Source of the DNA: Paracyclopina nana
Taxonomy: Eukaryota; Arthropoda; Copepoda; Cyclopoida; Cyclopettidae
Assembly (NCBI GenBank): GCA_019096065.1
Contig: JAGUCH010000001.1
Location: 3,162,001-3,226,000, forward strand
DNA: 64,000 nt
Direction of reading: 5' to 3'
Numbering within the stretch: position 1 is the first letter of the stretch; each line of letters starts with the position of its first letter. The position numbers were made by a program, and so were the translations under genes. The notes beneath the pieces were generated by a model, which worked only from the letters and a program-made list of their open reading frames with translations, was not told the DNA's origin and ran no database searches. Positions 40,068-50,593 of this stretch are shown here, one piece after another.

Positions 40068-40403
40068 TTAGTTAAGAAACCTTCGGAAAACTTGTCCAAT
40101 GCCACCACTGGATGCCTCGGCATTTCCAATGGTTGGATGCCAATTGGCCTCCCATTCTTCACGAAACTGATCGCATTCTTCGTCCGACAAAGTTGTCTCG
40201 ACTGATTCATCAAAGGCCTTTCCATCTACAGTAATTTGCTTGACCACATAGGTTTTATCGCCGATTGATCGAATATGGTTCAAAATCTTCTTTTCCTTGC
40301 CATCCTCAATCACAACGGTCAGTTCTTTGCGTTCTCGGAGGACCACTCCATCAACGATGATTTCATGGTCAACGAGAACGCTTCTATTGACTTGGTCGGC
40401 CAT
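40068..40403 (-). CDS. Small MLF-like protein (111 aa), function uncertain
   Basis: Single-exon frame starting MADQVNRS, preceded by AT-rich leader sequence. I see no signal peptide or membrane segment. The pattern of a reactive strand (VVLRERKELTV), then IRSIGDKTYVV, then LSDEECDQFREEWEANW resembles the conserved block of myeloid leukemia factor proteins (R-E-R-K, I-G-D-x-x-H/Y-V-V, then D-E...F-D-E-x-W). It is shorter than MLF and the match is by eye, so the assignment is tentative. It is convergent with the flavohemoglobin (49 bp between stops) and divergent from the Dlg gene. Codon use looks genuine and there is a polyadenylation signal 39 nt past the stop. Confidence 0.6.
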   Translation of the reverse strand: MADQVNRSVLVDHEIIVDGVVLRERKELTVVIEDGKEKKILNHIRSIGDKTYVVKQITVDGKAFDESVETTLSDEECDQFREEWEANWHPTIGNAEASSGGIGQVFRRFLN

Positions 40404-40868
40404 AATTCAGTAATTTTGCTTACGAATTATTTCTGGCGGTCTTTGAGCTTGGCTGCTAATTTAACCCTACGTCAATTGACGAAATATTAAAAGGCTATCA
40501 TAAAGTAGCTTCATAGTTTTAGTGGGGGGTTGTGTGAGCTGCTTATTAAAACTTCCGCCAAAAGGCGAGGAGGGTCAACAAACAAGCAAGCTCGCTCAGC
40601 GAGGAAGAATGGAGATTGCTCGCGCCCAAACCCGCTCTTTCCTGCCTTGTCAGCCCCAACTCGGGTGAAAACAACAACAATCACTGCAAGACCGCCTTCG
40701 TCCGTCGCCGGGGAAAGCCGCGCCCTGACTGACTGACGACTGACTGCCGCGGCATTCCAGCTTGAGCAGTCGTTCTTCGGCGGTAGCGTGGCCGACTTCG
40801 ACATCGTGATCAGCAGCAGTTGCAGGCTCGACAGCAGCAGCTGCTATTTAAGTCAAAGACATGAGAAG
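40404..40868. promoter_or_regulatory. Bidirectional promoter region, small gene / Dlg
   Basis: This 465-bp stretch separates divergent start codons. It becomes clearly GC-rich from about 40550 onward and contains a short ACTGACTG-type repeat near 40730. A TTCCAG at about 40758 could be a splice acceptor, leaving open an upstream Dlg exon. No TATA box was identified. Confidence 0.4.
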
Positions 40869-43140
40869 ATGAACGTTAACGGGGAGCGGACCCTGTCGGT
40901 GCCCGACGTGGGCGGCAACCGCTCAACGGCCTCCATGGCCTCACTCCGGAGCGTCAACGGAACGGCGGCAAGGAGGCGACTGGAGGACAGACTTTTTCCC
41001 AGGGAGCCTCGTCTCGTCGAGCTGATCAAGGGCCGATCCGGTCTCGGCTTCAACATCGTTGGCGGAGAGGACGCGGAAGGAATTTTCATTTCGTTCATCT
41101 TGGCGGGATCTCCGGCGGATACGTGCGGAACGCTTCGCAGGGGTGACCAGATCTTGTCCGTCAATGACATCGACATCCGCACGGCTTCGCACGATGAGGC
41201 CGCCGCTTGCCTCAAGGGCTCCGGCCAATACGTACGCTTGTTAGTTCAGTATCGTCCCGAAGAGTACAACCGCTACGAGGCTCGGTTGCATGAAATTCAG
41301 CAAACGATGACCGGAACGCTGGTGAGGACGTCACCGAAACGGTCGTTATACGTCCGGGCCCTGTTTGACTACGACCCCGCGAGGGATGACGGGTTGCCGT
41401 CCCGTGGCCTGGGCTTTTCATATGGCGACATCTTGCACGTGACCAATGCTTCCGACGAAGAATGGTGGCAAGCGAGGAAAGTATTGCCCAATGGCGAGGA
41501 GGCTGGCCTAGGCATCATTCCGTCCAAAGTTCGGTGGGAGCGAAAGGAGCGCAAGAAGAATCGACGGCTCGTATTTCATGGAAGTCGGAGCTCAACGAGT
41601 CTGGATCGATCACTGCTGCAAAATGCCAATTCCAGGCGACATAAGGGGCAAAAAATTTCGTTCAGCCGCAAATTTCCTTTCATGAAGTCGAGAGAGCGTT
41701 TGAACAGGCTCGACGATGACGACAACGAGGACCTGAGTAGCGACCTTGCGTCGGATCCGAATAACAGGTAAATTCATGATAGGAACAGCTATAGTCGATT
41801 TGCTGAGGCTTCTTCTAATCCGATGAAAATTCTGTAATTGAAGGCCTAGAAACTTTCATTAAGTACAACACCCGCACCTTTCCACTCTCTTACGTCTGTG
41901 TGTGCGTGGTATTTTTGGATCAATCGAAAGCATTAGGCTGATGTAGAGTAAGCTATGCTGAGTGCAGCTAAGCATACTGCATGCTGTTGGAACAAAAACT
42001 CCCAGAACAAGTAGAGGCAGAAATCCGGCTTTGCATTGTATCTATCTACTTAGGTTTTCACGTGTTTTTATCGCAGTGTGCAATGCCCGTGTGTTGTATC
42101 TGCTACTGCTCTGCTCATGTTGCTGATAAGCTTATAATATGTCTGTATTGACATGCAAGTCCTAAACTCAGCTAGGGTAATTGTAGGTCATTTGAGGTAG
42201 AAGCCGCGAGCCGAATTTTGTCTCCAAAATTATCGATTCTGTCGATTTCCTCGACAACAATGTTGCGTTATCACGTTTTTATTTTCTGTGTTGCTTCAGG
42301 GAAAACTTGGTGGCCTTATTATTATAAGTCATTAGATGTGAATGTCATGCTGTAAAATATGTCGAAATCCCCCTTTGACTGGGTTTTCCTGTCATGATAT
42401 TTGCAATACCGGTTTTTCTTTGACTATCCCGTTTTGAATGACGAAAAATCACATGAATGTTGCGTCTGCATTCAATTCTGCTATATTTTTTCAGAGGCCG
42501 TGATGAAGGCAGGGTGGCATCCATTCTCACCTATGAACCTGTGCAAGAAATAGACCTGGAGTTCACCCGTCCTGTCATTATCCTTGGGCCTCTGAAAGAT
42601 CGCATAAATGACGACTTGATGCGCGAGTTTCCTGACCGCTTTGGCTCCTGTGTGCCCCACACTACTCGTGAGAGACGTGACCATGAGGTCGACGGTCGCG
42701 ATTATCACTTTGTAGCCACGGTCGAAAAGATGGAGCGGGACATTGCTAACCACCTGTTCATCGAGGCTGGTCAATACAACGATAACTTGTACGGAACCTC
42801 TGTGCAATCCGTACAAGATGTGGCGGCTCAGGGCAAACATTGCATCCTCGATGTCTCCGCGAACGCCATAAAGAGGCTGCACGTGGCCCAGCTGTATCCA
42901 ATTGCCATTTTTCTGAAGCCCAAAAGCATGGACTCCATATTGGAGATGAATAAGCGGATGACTGACGAGCAAGCCAGGAAAACGTACGAGAGGGCCTTAA
43001 AATTGGAGCAGGACTTTGGAGAGTACTTCACTGCTGTCGTTTCTGGTGACACCCCCGAAGAAATCTACGAACGAGTCAAGGATGTGATTCAAGAACAGTC
43101 CGGCGACACAATTTGGGTCCCTTCGAAAGAGAAGCTTTGA
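40869..43140 (+). CDS. dlg1: Dlg/PSD-95-type MAGUK, single-PDZ form (PDZ-SH3-GK)
   Basis: Membrane-associated scaffold for junctions and synapses. Two exons, 40869-41767 and 42495-43140, join in frame (AG|A) to 514 aa. The PDZ at about residues 36-125 has the carboxylate loop [16 protein letters not shown] and [12 protein letters not shown], the hallmark of Dlg PDZ3. Next come the SH3 ([25 protein letters not shown]), a basic hook (about residues 225-300) and a guanylate kinase-like domain with [48 protein letters not shown] and KHCILDVSA. It ends in IWVPSKEKL as Dlg does. L27 and PDZ1-2 are absent, and no such exon is visible upstream in the window. Either this is a short isoform or paralogue, or upstream exons lie beyond. 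Exon 1 is notably GC-rich and contains no introns. Confidence 0.93.
41768..42494 (+). other. Intron of the Dlg gene, 727 nt
   Basis: Single intron between the SH3/hook exon and the GK exon, donor GTAAAT and acceptor TTTTTTCAG. AT-rich, with no other feature recognised. Confidence 0.8.
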
Positions 43141-43673
43141 TTTTTGGATACAAACACTAAGTGATACACAACAAAGTTGGGGACTATAGAGACTCTTGAG
43201 CTTAACTATCACCGCTCAGGATAGATTTCTATTGCCTATTGCTAATTTTAGGCTACGTGGACAAACATCGAATGTGTGTTCCATTTCTGTATTTTTAGTG
43301 TAACTTATTTTTTGTTTCTTGCCCCTTCAATCATTCGTGGCCATCTATACTACTAATTATGGATTTTCGAAAAAGTTATATTTTATTTAGACCAACTTCT
43401 GCCACTACAACCTCCTCCTTGAAGAAAATACCGATCTATTTTTCTTGAAACTCCCCTGTGAAAGGAGGGAGACGATAAACGTCCTGCTGCTAACTTTCCA
43501 TGGTTTGCAGTGTGTTGTTGTTGTAATTTTTGCCTGATATATAATGTCCCAATCAACCAGCGTCGAAGAACTTCAGTTGTTGACAGTACACTGCTATACT
43601 ACAACTCTCAAACAAGCATTGGGATGCGAAGAATTAATACTATTAATAAATGAAACAACGATGAATTCTGACA
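43141..43673. other. Convergent 3' region of Dlg and the zinc-finger gene
   Basis: Holds the 3' UTRs of both genes. An AATAAA on the plus strand lies at 43645-43650, about 505 nt after the Dlg stop and just short of the zinc-finger stop codon. No further gene is seen. Confidence 0.5.
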
Positions 43674-44880
43674 CTAGTGCCTATTTATTGAAGTGGTTGG
43701 CAAAACCAGCATAGTGTGACTGTGGTTTTCCATGTTCGTCAGGGTCAGTGACTCTGCCTCTTCCGTTTTGATTGAGCTGGGAATGGAAGCTCCTTGAGCA
43801 ATCATCCACTCGTCAATCTGCTGCGATTCAATTTCCTTCCTCCTCTTCTCGTCTGCGTCCACTTCACTTGGGGGCCAAGCCATTCGGAGCACAGGCACGG
43901 GCTGCTCGTATGTGGGGTAGCCTTCGTCTGCCTGCAAGGGCTTCGGATGAGGCTGCTCGATAGGGGCATAATTGGGAGGAATCTCCTCAGTAATACTTGA
44001 GTCAGGGTTGAACAATGGAATTCCAGTGCTGCCAGCCTTCTCGTGCACAGATCTTACGTGGGACCTAATTTGAAAGGAAAAAGTTATTTGCGAACAAAAA
44101 AAGAAGGCCCTGAGAATGCAGTTACCTGAGATCAACGTGCACAAGGAAGGATTTTGAGCAAAACTGGCACTGGTGAGAACGGAGGCCTTTGTGCCTTTCT
44201 AAATGCTTTGAAAGAGTAGATGAGCTCTGAAACCTCTTTCCACACTGGGGACACTGATATTTACGATCTCCCGAGTGGTAGTCCATATGCTCAGCCAGAT
44301 AGTGTTTATGAACGAAACCTTTCCCACATATTTTGCACACAAAAGGGCGCTCCCCAGTGTGAACAGTCATGGAGTGGTTTCTCAGATCACGGCTTTGGTT
44401 GAACTTGATATGGCAAACTGAGCACTCAAACTTTTTCTCTGGATCGTGAATAATGAGGTGTTTGTTCAAGTTGCCTCTGGAGCTGAGGATCTTTTTGCAG
44501 ACATGACACTCGTGTTTCCTTGATCTGGTTTTCTTCGTTTTAGGCTCTGTTGCGATTGCCTCGGGCTCAAAGTCATCAAGGTTGTCATCAAGTTTTTCTT
44601 CCTCTTCTTCAGCATTTACTTCACGAGGAACGTTCGGCTTGCTGGGAGATAATGAAAGAAGCTTGGTTTCGTCGAAAAACGTGATGGATTTGAGCAATTT
44701 CTGCACGTCAGTCAATGCTTGAGCCAGCTCCAGAATTGAGTGTGACATGTGATGAAAAACGAGATCGTTTGTCGTCTTGAACAGCTTCAAGTCATCTTCA
44801 GTGCTGCATATGATACACCTCCATATATTGTTAGTGGACTCACTCGCGCTATTCTTATCCTTTCTCGCCTTCTTTTTCAT
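43674..44880 (-). CDS. C2H2 zinc-finger protein, five fingers
   Basis: Probable nuclear DNA-binding protein. Exons 44126-44880 and 43674-44064 join AG|G to 381 aa. An N-terminal C-x2-C pair (WRCIICSTED) followed by a helical segment with an HHMSH pair may form an extra, atypical zinc module. An acidic, glutamate-rich linker (about residues 90-110) and a basic patch follow. Five tandem C2H2 fingers then start at about residue 124 (HECHVC, FECSVC, FVCKIC, YQCPQC, HQCQFC). One classical TGERPF linker joins fingers 2 and 3. The intron cuts finger 5 between its cysteines and histidines. The C-terminal 115 residues are proline- and acid-rich and could be an effector region. No orthologue name is proposed. 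It is divergent from the gene at 45617. Confidence 0.88.
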
Positions 44881-45616
44881 ACTTGACAGTCAGAAACTGA
44901 AGCACGATCCAGTTTATTATGAAAATGTTGGCAAAGCGAGGTTACCAGAGTTGGTGGTTTTTGAAAAAAAGCCTCTCTCACTCAAAATACGCCAATAATT
45001 ATCACTGATTTCTGATGTAAATAATTTATGTGCAATTTCCATCAAAGCAGAGTTAATGTTGATATTTTCAAGGTTTCAAGTGACTTCTAAAATGTAATTA
45101 CTTCTGCATTGATTACAGTCAGCAAAAGAAGCATTTTTTTCCGTCGAAAAATATAATTGCTGTTTGCCACTTTGTAAAACCAATTTTGAAAAATCCTCGC
45201 ACATGACGAGGTTGTTTATCTTTTCATACGCTAGTAAGCAAGTCATGCATTAGCGCGACTCCTTTGTGAGAGCATTCTACAATGCGTGTAGTAAAATGTA
45301 CCACTATGTGTAAGCTACGTTCGACTTCCAAGGCTATGGTGGTGGAGGGACTATTCACTATGGGAAAAGTGAACCAATTCAAGGACTTTTTCTGAGCATG
45401 CACTACCTGCTTCCTTGTTGATATCATTAAAATTGACAACTTTCCAAATATTTTCAAAAAATTGATTTTAAATCATTTTTCTGCGTTGCATGCATACCCG
45501 CATATCTAATCGAAAGTAGAGCGCGTAACGGCAGCCAAATTGCTGTCAAATATTGATAGACCTCTTTATTGCAAGGAAACGTAATTCGTATCCTGAAAGT
45601 GAAACACAGCTACAAC
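44881..45616. promoter_or_regulatory. Divergent intergenic region
   Basis: 736 bp between the start codons of the zinc-finger gene (-) and the coiled-coil gene (+). Both promoters must lie here. The sequence is AT-rich and no defined core element was recognised. Confidence 0.4.
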
Positions 45617-46057
45617 ATGGAATTGGAAAATGCAGAGCCGAAATTCAAGAGAATCGTGAGGGACTTTCAGCATTTCCTGCTCATCCGAGAAGACAATCAC
45701 AAGTTCATCGAGCATCTCTTCATGGAGCGACTCAAGGTAGAGGCAGAACTACTGGAAAGACTCGAGAACGAAATCGAGCAATTGAAATCGTTGACCTTGA
45801 GAAGCTGCCCCAATTGCGGCATCATGAGGCCCAAAAGGTACCACAGGGGAACCCAGACACCGAGGCAAAGACCATCCAATGCACCTGTCGTCACTCTTTT
45901 GAACGACGAAAATGACGTTGAGGAAAGGCTGCAAAGGCTAACTGACCAAGTTGACAAGGTGTCCAAGAAAACGACGGGGATGCTCTCAAGGTCTTTTCAG
46001 CTGCAGTACAACTCTCACCAGTTAAAAAATCAAGTGGAGAAAATGAGCCTCATTTAG
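45617..46057 (+). CDS. Uncharacterised 146-aa coiled-coil protein with a CPNC motif
   Basis: Single-exon frame, ATG 45617, stop 46057. Residues about 5-60 are strongly helical and charged with heptad-like leucines (ERLKVEAELLERLENEIEQL). A cysteine pair, SCPNCG, follows at about residue 72, then a basic linker with a TQTP motif. A second heptad-like helix (VEERLQRLTDQVDKVSKK) leads to the C-terminus. There is no signal peptide or membrane segment. I do not recognise the family. Charge pattern and a well-placed AATAAA (46105-46110) support it as a real gene. TMEM129 starts 82 bp after its stop on the same strand. Confidence 0.65.
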   Translation: MELENAEPKFKRIVRDFQHFLLIREDNHKFIEHLFMERLKVEAELLERLENEIEQLKSLTLRSCPNCGIMRPKRYHRGTQTPRQRPSNAPVVTLLNDENDVEERLQRLTDQVDKVSKKTTGMLSRSFQLQYNSHQLKNQVEKMSLI

Positions 46058-46104
46058 CGGAAAATTAATCTGGTAGCGCTGTTAAAAAACAAACCGTGTA
46101 TGTA

Positions 46105-46110
46105 AATAAA
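46105..46110 (+). terminator. Polyadenylation signal of the 45617 gene
   Basis: AATAAA 47 nt past the stop codon and only 28 nt before the TMEM129 start codon, so cleavage would fall at or inside the next gene's 5' end. Confidence 0.55.
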
Positions 46111-46138
46111 GAGTGACAGCGCATAGTGTCAACAAAGC

Positions 46139-47341
46139 ATGATTCAGGCGTCCTCTTCGGCCTTTTTCTCCCTGTTTTACTTCCTCTTTTCGGCTGGGTT
46201 CATTTTGCAGTCCAAGGAGTTCATTGGAGCTGGCATCACTCCGGAGAACATTTTGGCCAGATGGCTGCAAAATGGCAACGACGAGCAAGTGCAGCTCATC
46301 CAGCATCAGATTGTCAAGACGTCAGGCACTTTCATCATCCATTGTTGCCTACCCTTGTTGTACCTGTTTGGCTATTCCTACTTCAGCCTGGTCGTTGATG
46401 GCGATTTCCCCACTGTCAACGACCTCATAGAAGCGTATCCCCCCTTTTACTACTCAGTCGTTTTGGCATCGCTCCTTGTCATCTCTGCTTTCACTCTGGT
46501 ATGCTCTAATGAAGATATACTTGGCTTATTTTTATCATGATGTGCTTGTCTACAGGTTTATTATTGGTCACTGGATAATTGGCGAAGCCACCCTTTTGCC
46601 AAGAAAATAGCCGCTTTTGCTCAAGACAACGGAACCTGGTCTGACGTTGCCACAGATATTAACAACGAGTTCCGGAGAATTGACAAGCTCATCATCCGCA
46701 CAAGTCCTCTTGTACTTGTTATTGTTACAGACAATTGGATTGTCAAGGTTGGCCAGTGGCCATGGAAATGCCACTTGGCTCACCAGTCTGATGTCAAACT
46801 TGAGCTGATTCGCAGTGTTCATGTCCCCATCTCTCCCGAGGCTGAAGCTGGAGGAGTGCAATACTTGACCATCCAAGTGGAGAACCGGTTGAAGCCTTTT
46901 GAAATTCGCCTCAAATCAACAGACTATCGTGACCTTGAGTCCCGACTACGAGGCTCCATAGAAAACATTGAGAACATTGCCATTTTCAAGAGCGTGAGTG
47001 AGCGGTTCGTCGAAGTGTTCCGCCAGCACGTTGAGAGCAATCCCAAGTTCACCGAAGTTACCGAAGTTGAGCCATGCATTGGTTGCATGGCAGTTCCAGC
47101 AAATACAAAGCTCATGAGGCGATGTGAAACCTCTGGAACTGATGCATGTGTCACTTGCTACTGCAGGCCCATGTGGTGCCTAACATGTCTAGGGAAATGG
47201 TTTGCGATGAGGCAAGACCAGGAAAGGCCGGATACATGGCTTGGCTCAAAATGTCCGTGCCCAACTTGTAGGAGTAAGTTTTGCATTCTCGACGTTGCTT
47301 TAATTGATGATGCTTCGTTGCGCCCCCAAAACGAAGATTGA
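46139..47341 (+). CDS. TMEM129: TMEM129, ER-membrane E3 ubiquitin ligase
   Basis: Exons 46139-46498 and 46556-47341 join in phase 0 to 381 aa, near the family's usual 362. TMEM129 is an ERAD ubiquitin ligase of the ER membrane with an atypical C-terminal RING. Visible features are an N-terminal hydrophobic helix (FFSLFYFLFSAGF), a second at about residues 66-85 (TFIIHCCLPLLYLFGYSYF) and a third at about 105-121. A long cytosolic region with DNWIVKVG follows. The cysteine-rich end has C-x2-C in EPCIGC, then CETSGTDACVTCYCRPMWCLTC and CPCPTCRSKFC. No histidine sits in the usual RING position, as expected for this family. The intron is 57 nt. It is convergent with the ionotropic receptor gene, with 109 bp between stops. 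Confidence 0.95.
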
Positions 47342-47413
47342 AAGAACCTGCATATGTGATATACTAATGTTTCTTGTTCGGTTACCATAAAGAAAAGCTC
47401 ATCTATCCTTTCA

Positions 47414-47419
47414 TTTATT
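47414..47419 (-). terminator. Polyadenylation signal of the ionotropic receptor gene
   Basis: AATAAA on the minus strand, about 32 nt beyond the receptor stop codon, between the two convergent genes. Confidence 0.5.
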
Positions 47420-47450
47420 TAGTTTTTATACAGTTCATTTTATATACTCT

Positions 47451-49611
47451 TTAAGTAAATGTAACGGTGCGCCTTGGTTTGACAGGCTTTTTCTTCTTGG
47501 TTGTATGGGAGCACAACTCAAACACAAATGCAATCACAGAAAAAAGAATCAAAACCCCATAAATCAAAAAGGTGCTTGAGAAATGCTCAAGACCCATTAC
47601 TTGGTTGTCAGAGCCAACATTTGGCCTGTCATTAACTAAGATAGAGAAAAGGTTGGTGAAGGTTATTTTAAGTTTTTGTAATATATTTGCAATATCATTA
47701 CTCTCTGGTGGTATGTATTCTGCCAAAAAGCTTGTAATGATTCCGCTAGCTGTGAGGCGTCCAATTGATGAACTAATCAGTTCATTCAACATGTAATGAT
47801 CTTTGGCTAGGACAAATCCCGAGAAAAAAGGAATGATCTTCTCCTTCATCTTGTAGAAAGGCTGCTGCCCTGTCCTCTGATAGTACAAGTTTGCAACTGC
47901 CTCAAATACCCCATCGAGGGCTAGCACGGCAAAATTCTTTTTAGCAACATCATCCATCAATGATTGAGAAATGGGGTCACTTGCCTGAATTTACGAATGA
48001 AAAAAACTGGTGTTAAGAATGTCCTTAAAATTACCGTGGGAATGTAGTAGAGATTCCCTTCAACTGACAATCGCCAAGTTTCTCTGAACAGAGGATTGTC
48101 AGCCAACTCCAAATTACTCTTAACATAAGTGGTTCCTCCCAAAAGATATAGAGTCACTTTGTTGGCAAACAACTCTTTAAAAAAACATTCTTGATTGCTT
48201 CATAGTTATAATTTATACATGAGACTGACTACCTTCAATTGTTTGAATTGGCTTTTTGTACTGTACAGCCAGTAGAGTGGCTCGTAAGGTTGCGTCGTAA
48301 AAGAAATTAAAGAAGGTGCCTACGAAGAGCCAGCCCATTATGGCCAAGGCTCCAGCATAAGTGCCTCGGATTCGTGTATAAATAGGTTTTCCTCCGAAAT
48401 GGCATGCCTGTATGAGCATCAAAATTGGTCCAGTTAAACTCCTCAAGACCTGTTGAAGAAATGATCTCGTACCCTTTTACATCTTTAACTCTATAATTGA
48501 ATGGATACCCAATAAGAGTTCCTTGCAGATTCTTGAAAAAATGGGTGAAAATCTAGTGTCAGGAAAAGAACACCACCCAGGGCAAGGCCTGATGACAAAA
48601 AGCCAATCCAGCCATATTGATCAATGGGCTCCATGGACTTGAGAAATGACTTTAATGGGCCGGGTTTTCTCATGAAAAAGCGCATCCCTCCAAAATAGTC
48701 ATAGTGAGTGAAATCAATTCCTTCATATCTGGGAGATGTGAAAGCCATTGAGCCGATGCCAATCTGAGCGTCTCCGTGGTAGACTCGTCCAATGGTACCA
48801 GTTGTCCAATTGCCATTGCGTTTCACGTCCCAACCAATTGACCGTCTCACCTCTACATTGAAACCATACTTCTCGGCCAGCACACGCAGTAAGCGAACGT
48901 CAACTCCATCAAATGTATTGTCGGGGTTGGTCTTGAAATAGGGCACATAGCCAAACCCATAAGATATGAAATCTTGCCCTTTGATTTGCTCGCGTACATC
49001 CGGACACTGATTCAAGACATTCTCAACTGGATACATGTACCCCGTTGTCTGACGCCATATATTGGCCAATTTCGAATTACAATTGGCCTGCACATGAACT
49101 ACACCTGGCTGAAACTCGTGCACAAACATTATGGGAGGTGTCAAATATTTCCTCCCCCAAGTTAGTTCAGAGGTTCTTTTCGAGATAACAATAAATTTGG
49201 CCCTTGGCATAAACCTCGCAGCAAAAGACAGCTTGGTCTCATCCACCATACGGTCAATGACAATGCGACAAACAGAAGTTTGCCTTTTGGAGTTAGTATC
49301 TGCTACCCCCTCAAACTGCGTTGCCAAGTTGATTTGGACCATTGGAACATTATCAAAGCTGTTGGCCTAAAAGGGAAAGGTTGCCATTTTTGTTTTTTTT
49401 TAAAAGATAACCTGAGTACCAAATATTTTATGGCCTGGCTTGTCAAGTTATTGTGCACAATTGTGCAGAAGTGCTCAGTGTTTTCAGCCTTGGCTTGTTT
49501 CAGGACTTCTTGGATGTATCGGGCTGTCACGCTTATTTCATTAATTGACTGACTGTGAACGCTCATTGGCCATAGCAATTGTAGCAAAAACACCATCATC
49601 GGAGCAACCAT
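47451..49611 (-). CDS. Divergent ionotropic glutamate receptor (IR-like)
   Basis: Ligand-gated cation channel of the iGluR/IR superfamily, typical of chemosensory receptors in protostomes. Exons 49420-49611, 48509-49366, 48233-48449, 48035-48174 and 47451-47984 give 646 aa with all phases consistent. An N-terminal signal peptide (MVFLLQLLWPMSVHS) precedes a short, non-iGluR amino-terminal region. The ligand-binding S1 has YVPYFKTNPDNTFDGVDVRLLRVLAEKYGF and GDAQIGIGSMAFTSPRYEGIDFTHY. M1 is at IGFLSSGLALGGVLFL, the pore loop at LTGPILMLIQACHFGG, and M3 at GALAIMGWLFVGTFFNFFYDATLRATLLA, where the iGluR gate motif SYTANLAAF is replaced. M4 is at STFLIYGVLILFSVIAFVF, followed by a short basic tail. 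Start ATG 49611 begins the signal peptide. The exon 1 donor GTACTC is chosen to keep frame. Confidence 0.9.
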
Positions 49612-50593
49612 TTTGACAGTCTTGAACAGACTGGTAAGCAATGCATTGTTTTTTCAAAGTTTGCATACTTCAATTTGCATTCCGAGTAGGAGAAAATGGA
49701 AAAAGTTTCCTGACATTTGAATGATTGGCAAAAACGTAAAAGCCAAAGGAGCATGAGTGACCAGGACAGCCGGTTCAATTATTATCATCCTTTTTTATTC
49801 TTTCCTTAAAGCAAAATCAATCCAAGCACAGAGACGATCTTTTTTATATAGCAGTAGAGGTTGTAGTGAATCAGAAGTAAATTTTAAGAGATGCGAGTTT
49901 CTTGAAGACTTTGACAAAAAAGGCAATTGTGTTGGTTGTTGGTTCCTCTTAAAACTTGAAAAAATTCAACATTGTTTGCATGAATAATCGTGGTGCGTGT
50001 GTAAGTGTCATCTATAAGCTAAGGTGAGCTGCTCAATTTTTCAATTTTCGTTTGATATCACAAAATGGCACGAAAATAAACATAATCATCAAATTCCATG
50101 AAGGGTGAAATAGAGTAACTTTAAAGTGCTGCTGCAGTTTTTTTTCATTCAGATGAACATTAGTTTGCTTTTCTTCTCGAAACGATGGCAGTTATTTAGG
50201 TTTTGTGTAGTTAAGGCCCTTTTTCAAAGATGCGGATGACTGGGGCCCTTGGCGGTATAGTTAAATCCTTCCTCTATTATACATCATCTCTGGCAGTGGG
50301 ACCACTTTATAGCATAATAATAATAATAATGTCTTAGAGAAAAAGACACAAAATCGGTAAAATTTTGCGAGGACGGAGAAGCTGCTCAATTGGTTTAGAA
50401 ATATTTGCCTAATTTCCAAAACAGGGGAAACTGAAGGAAAGTTACAGCAGCGCATTCGACAAGCTGCTGCTGCCATAAAATTAAAGGTCGACTGAAAAAG
50501 ATTATTGATTCAAGCTCACGTTTTAGCAGGTCGAAAATTAATTATTACTGTTAATTAACTGTTATTGGGTGGTGGGGGGGGAATGAAGCTATT
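49612..50593. other. Intergenic between receptor promoter and adducin 3' UTR
   Basis: About 1 kb upstream of the receptor start and downstream of the adducin stop, both on the minus strand. It contains a short ATA trinucleotide run near 50318. No gene is recognised. Confidence 0.5.

Noticed and set aside
42481-42972. 163-codon minus-strand frame
   Set aside because: Antisense shadow of the guanylate kinase-like exon of the Dlg gene.
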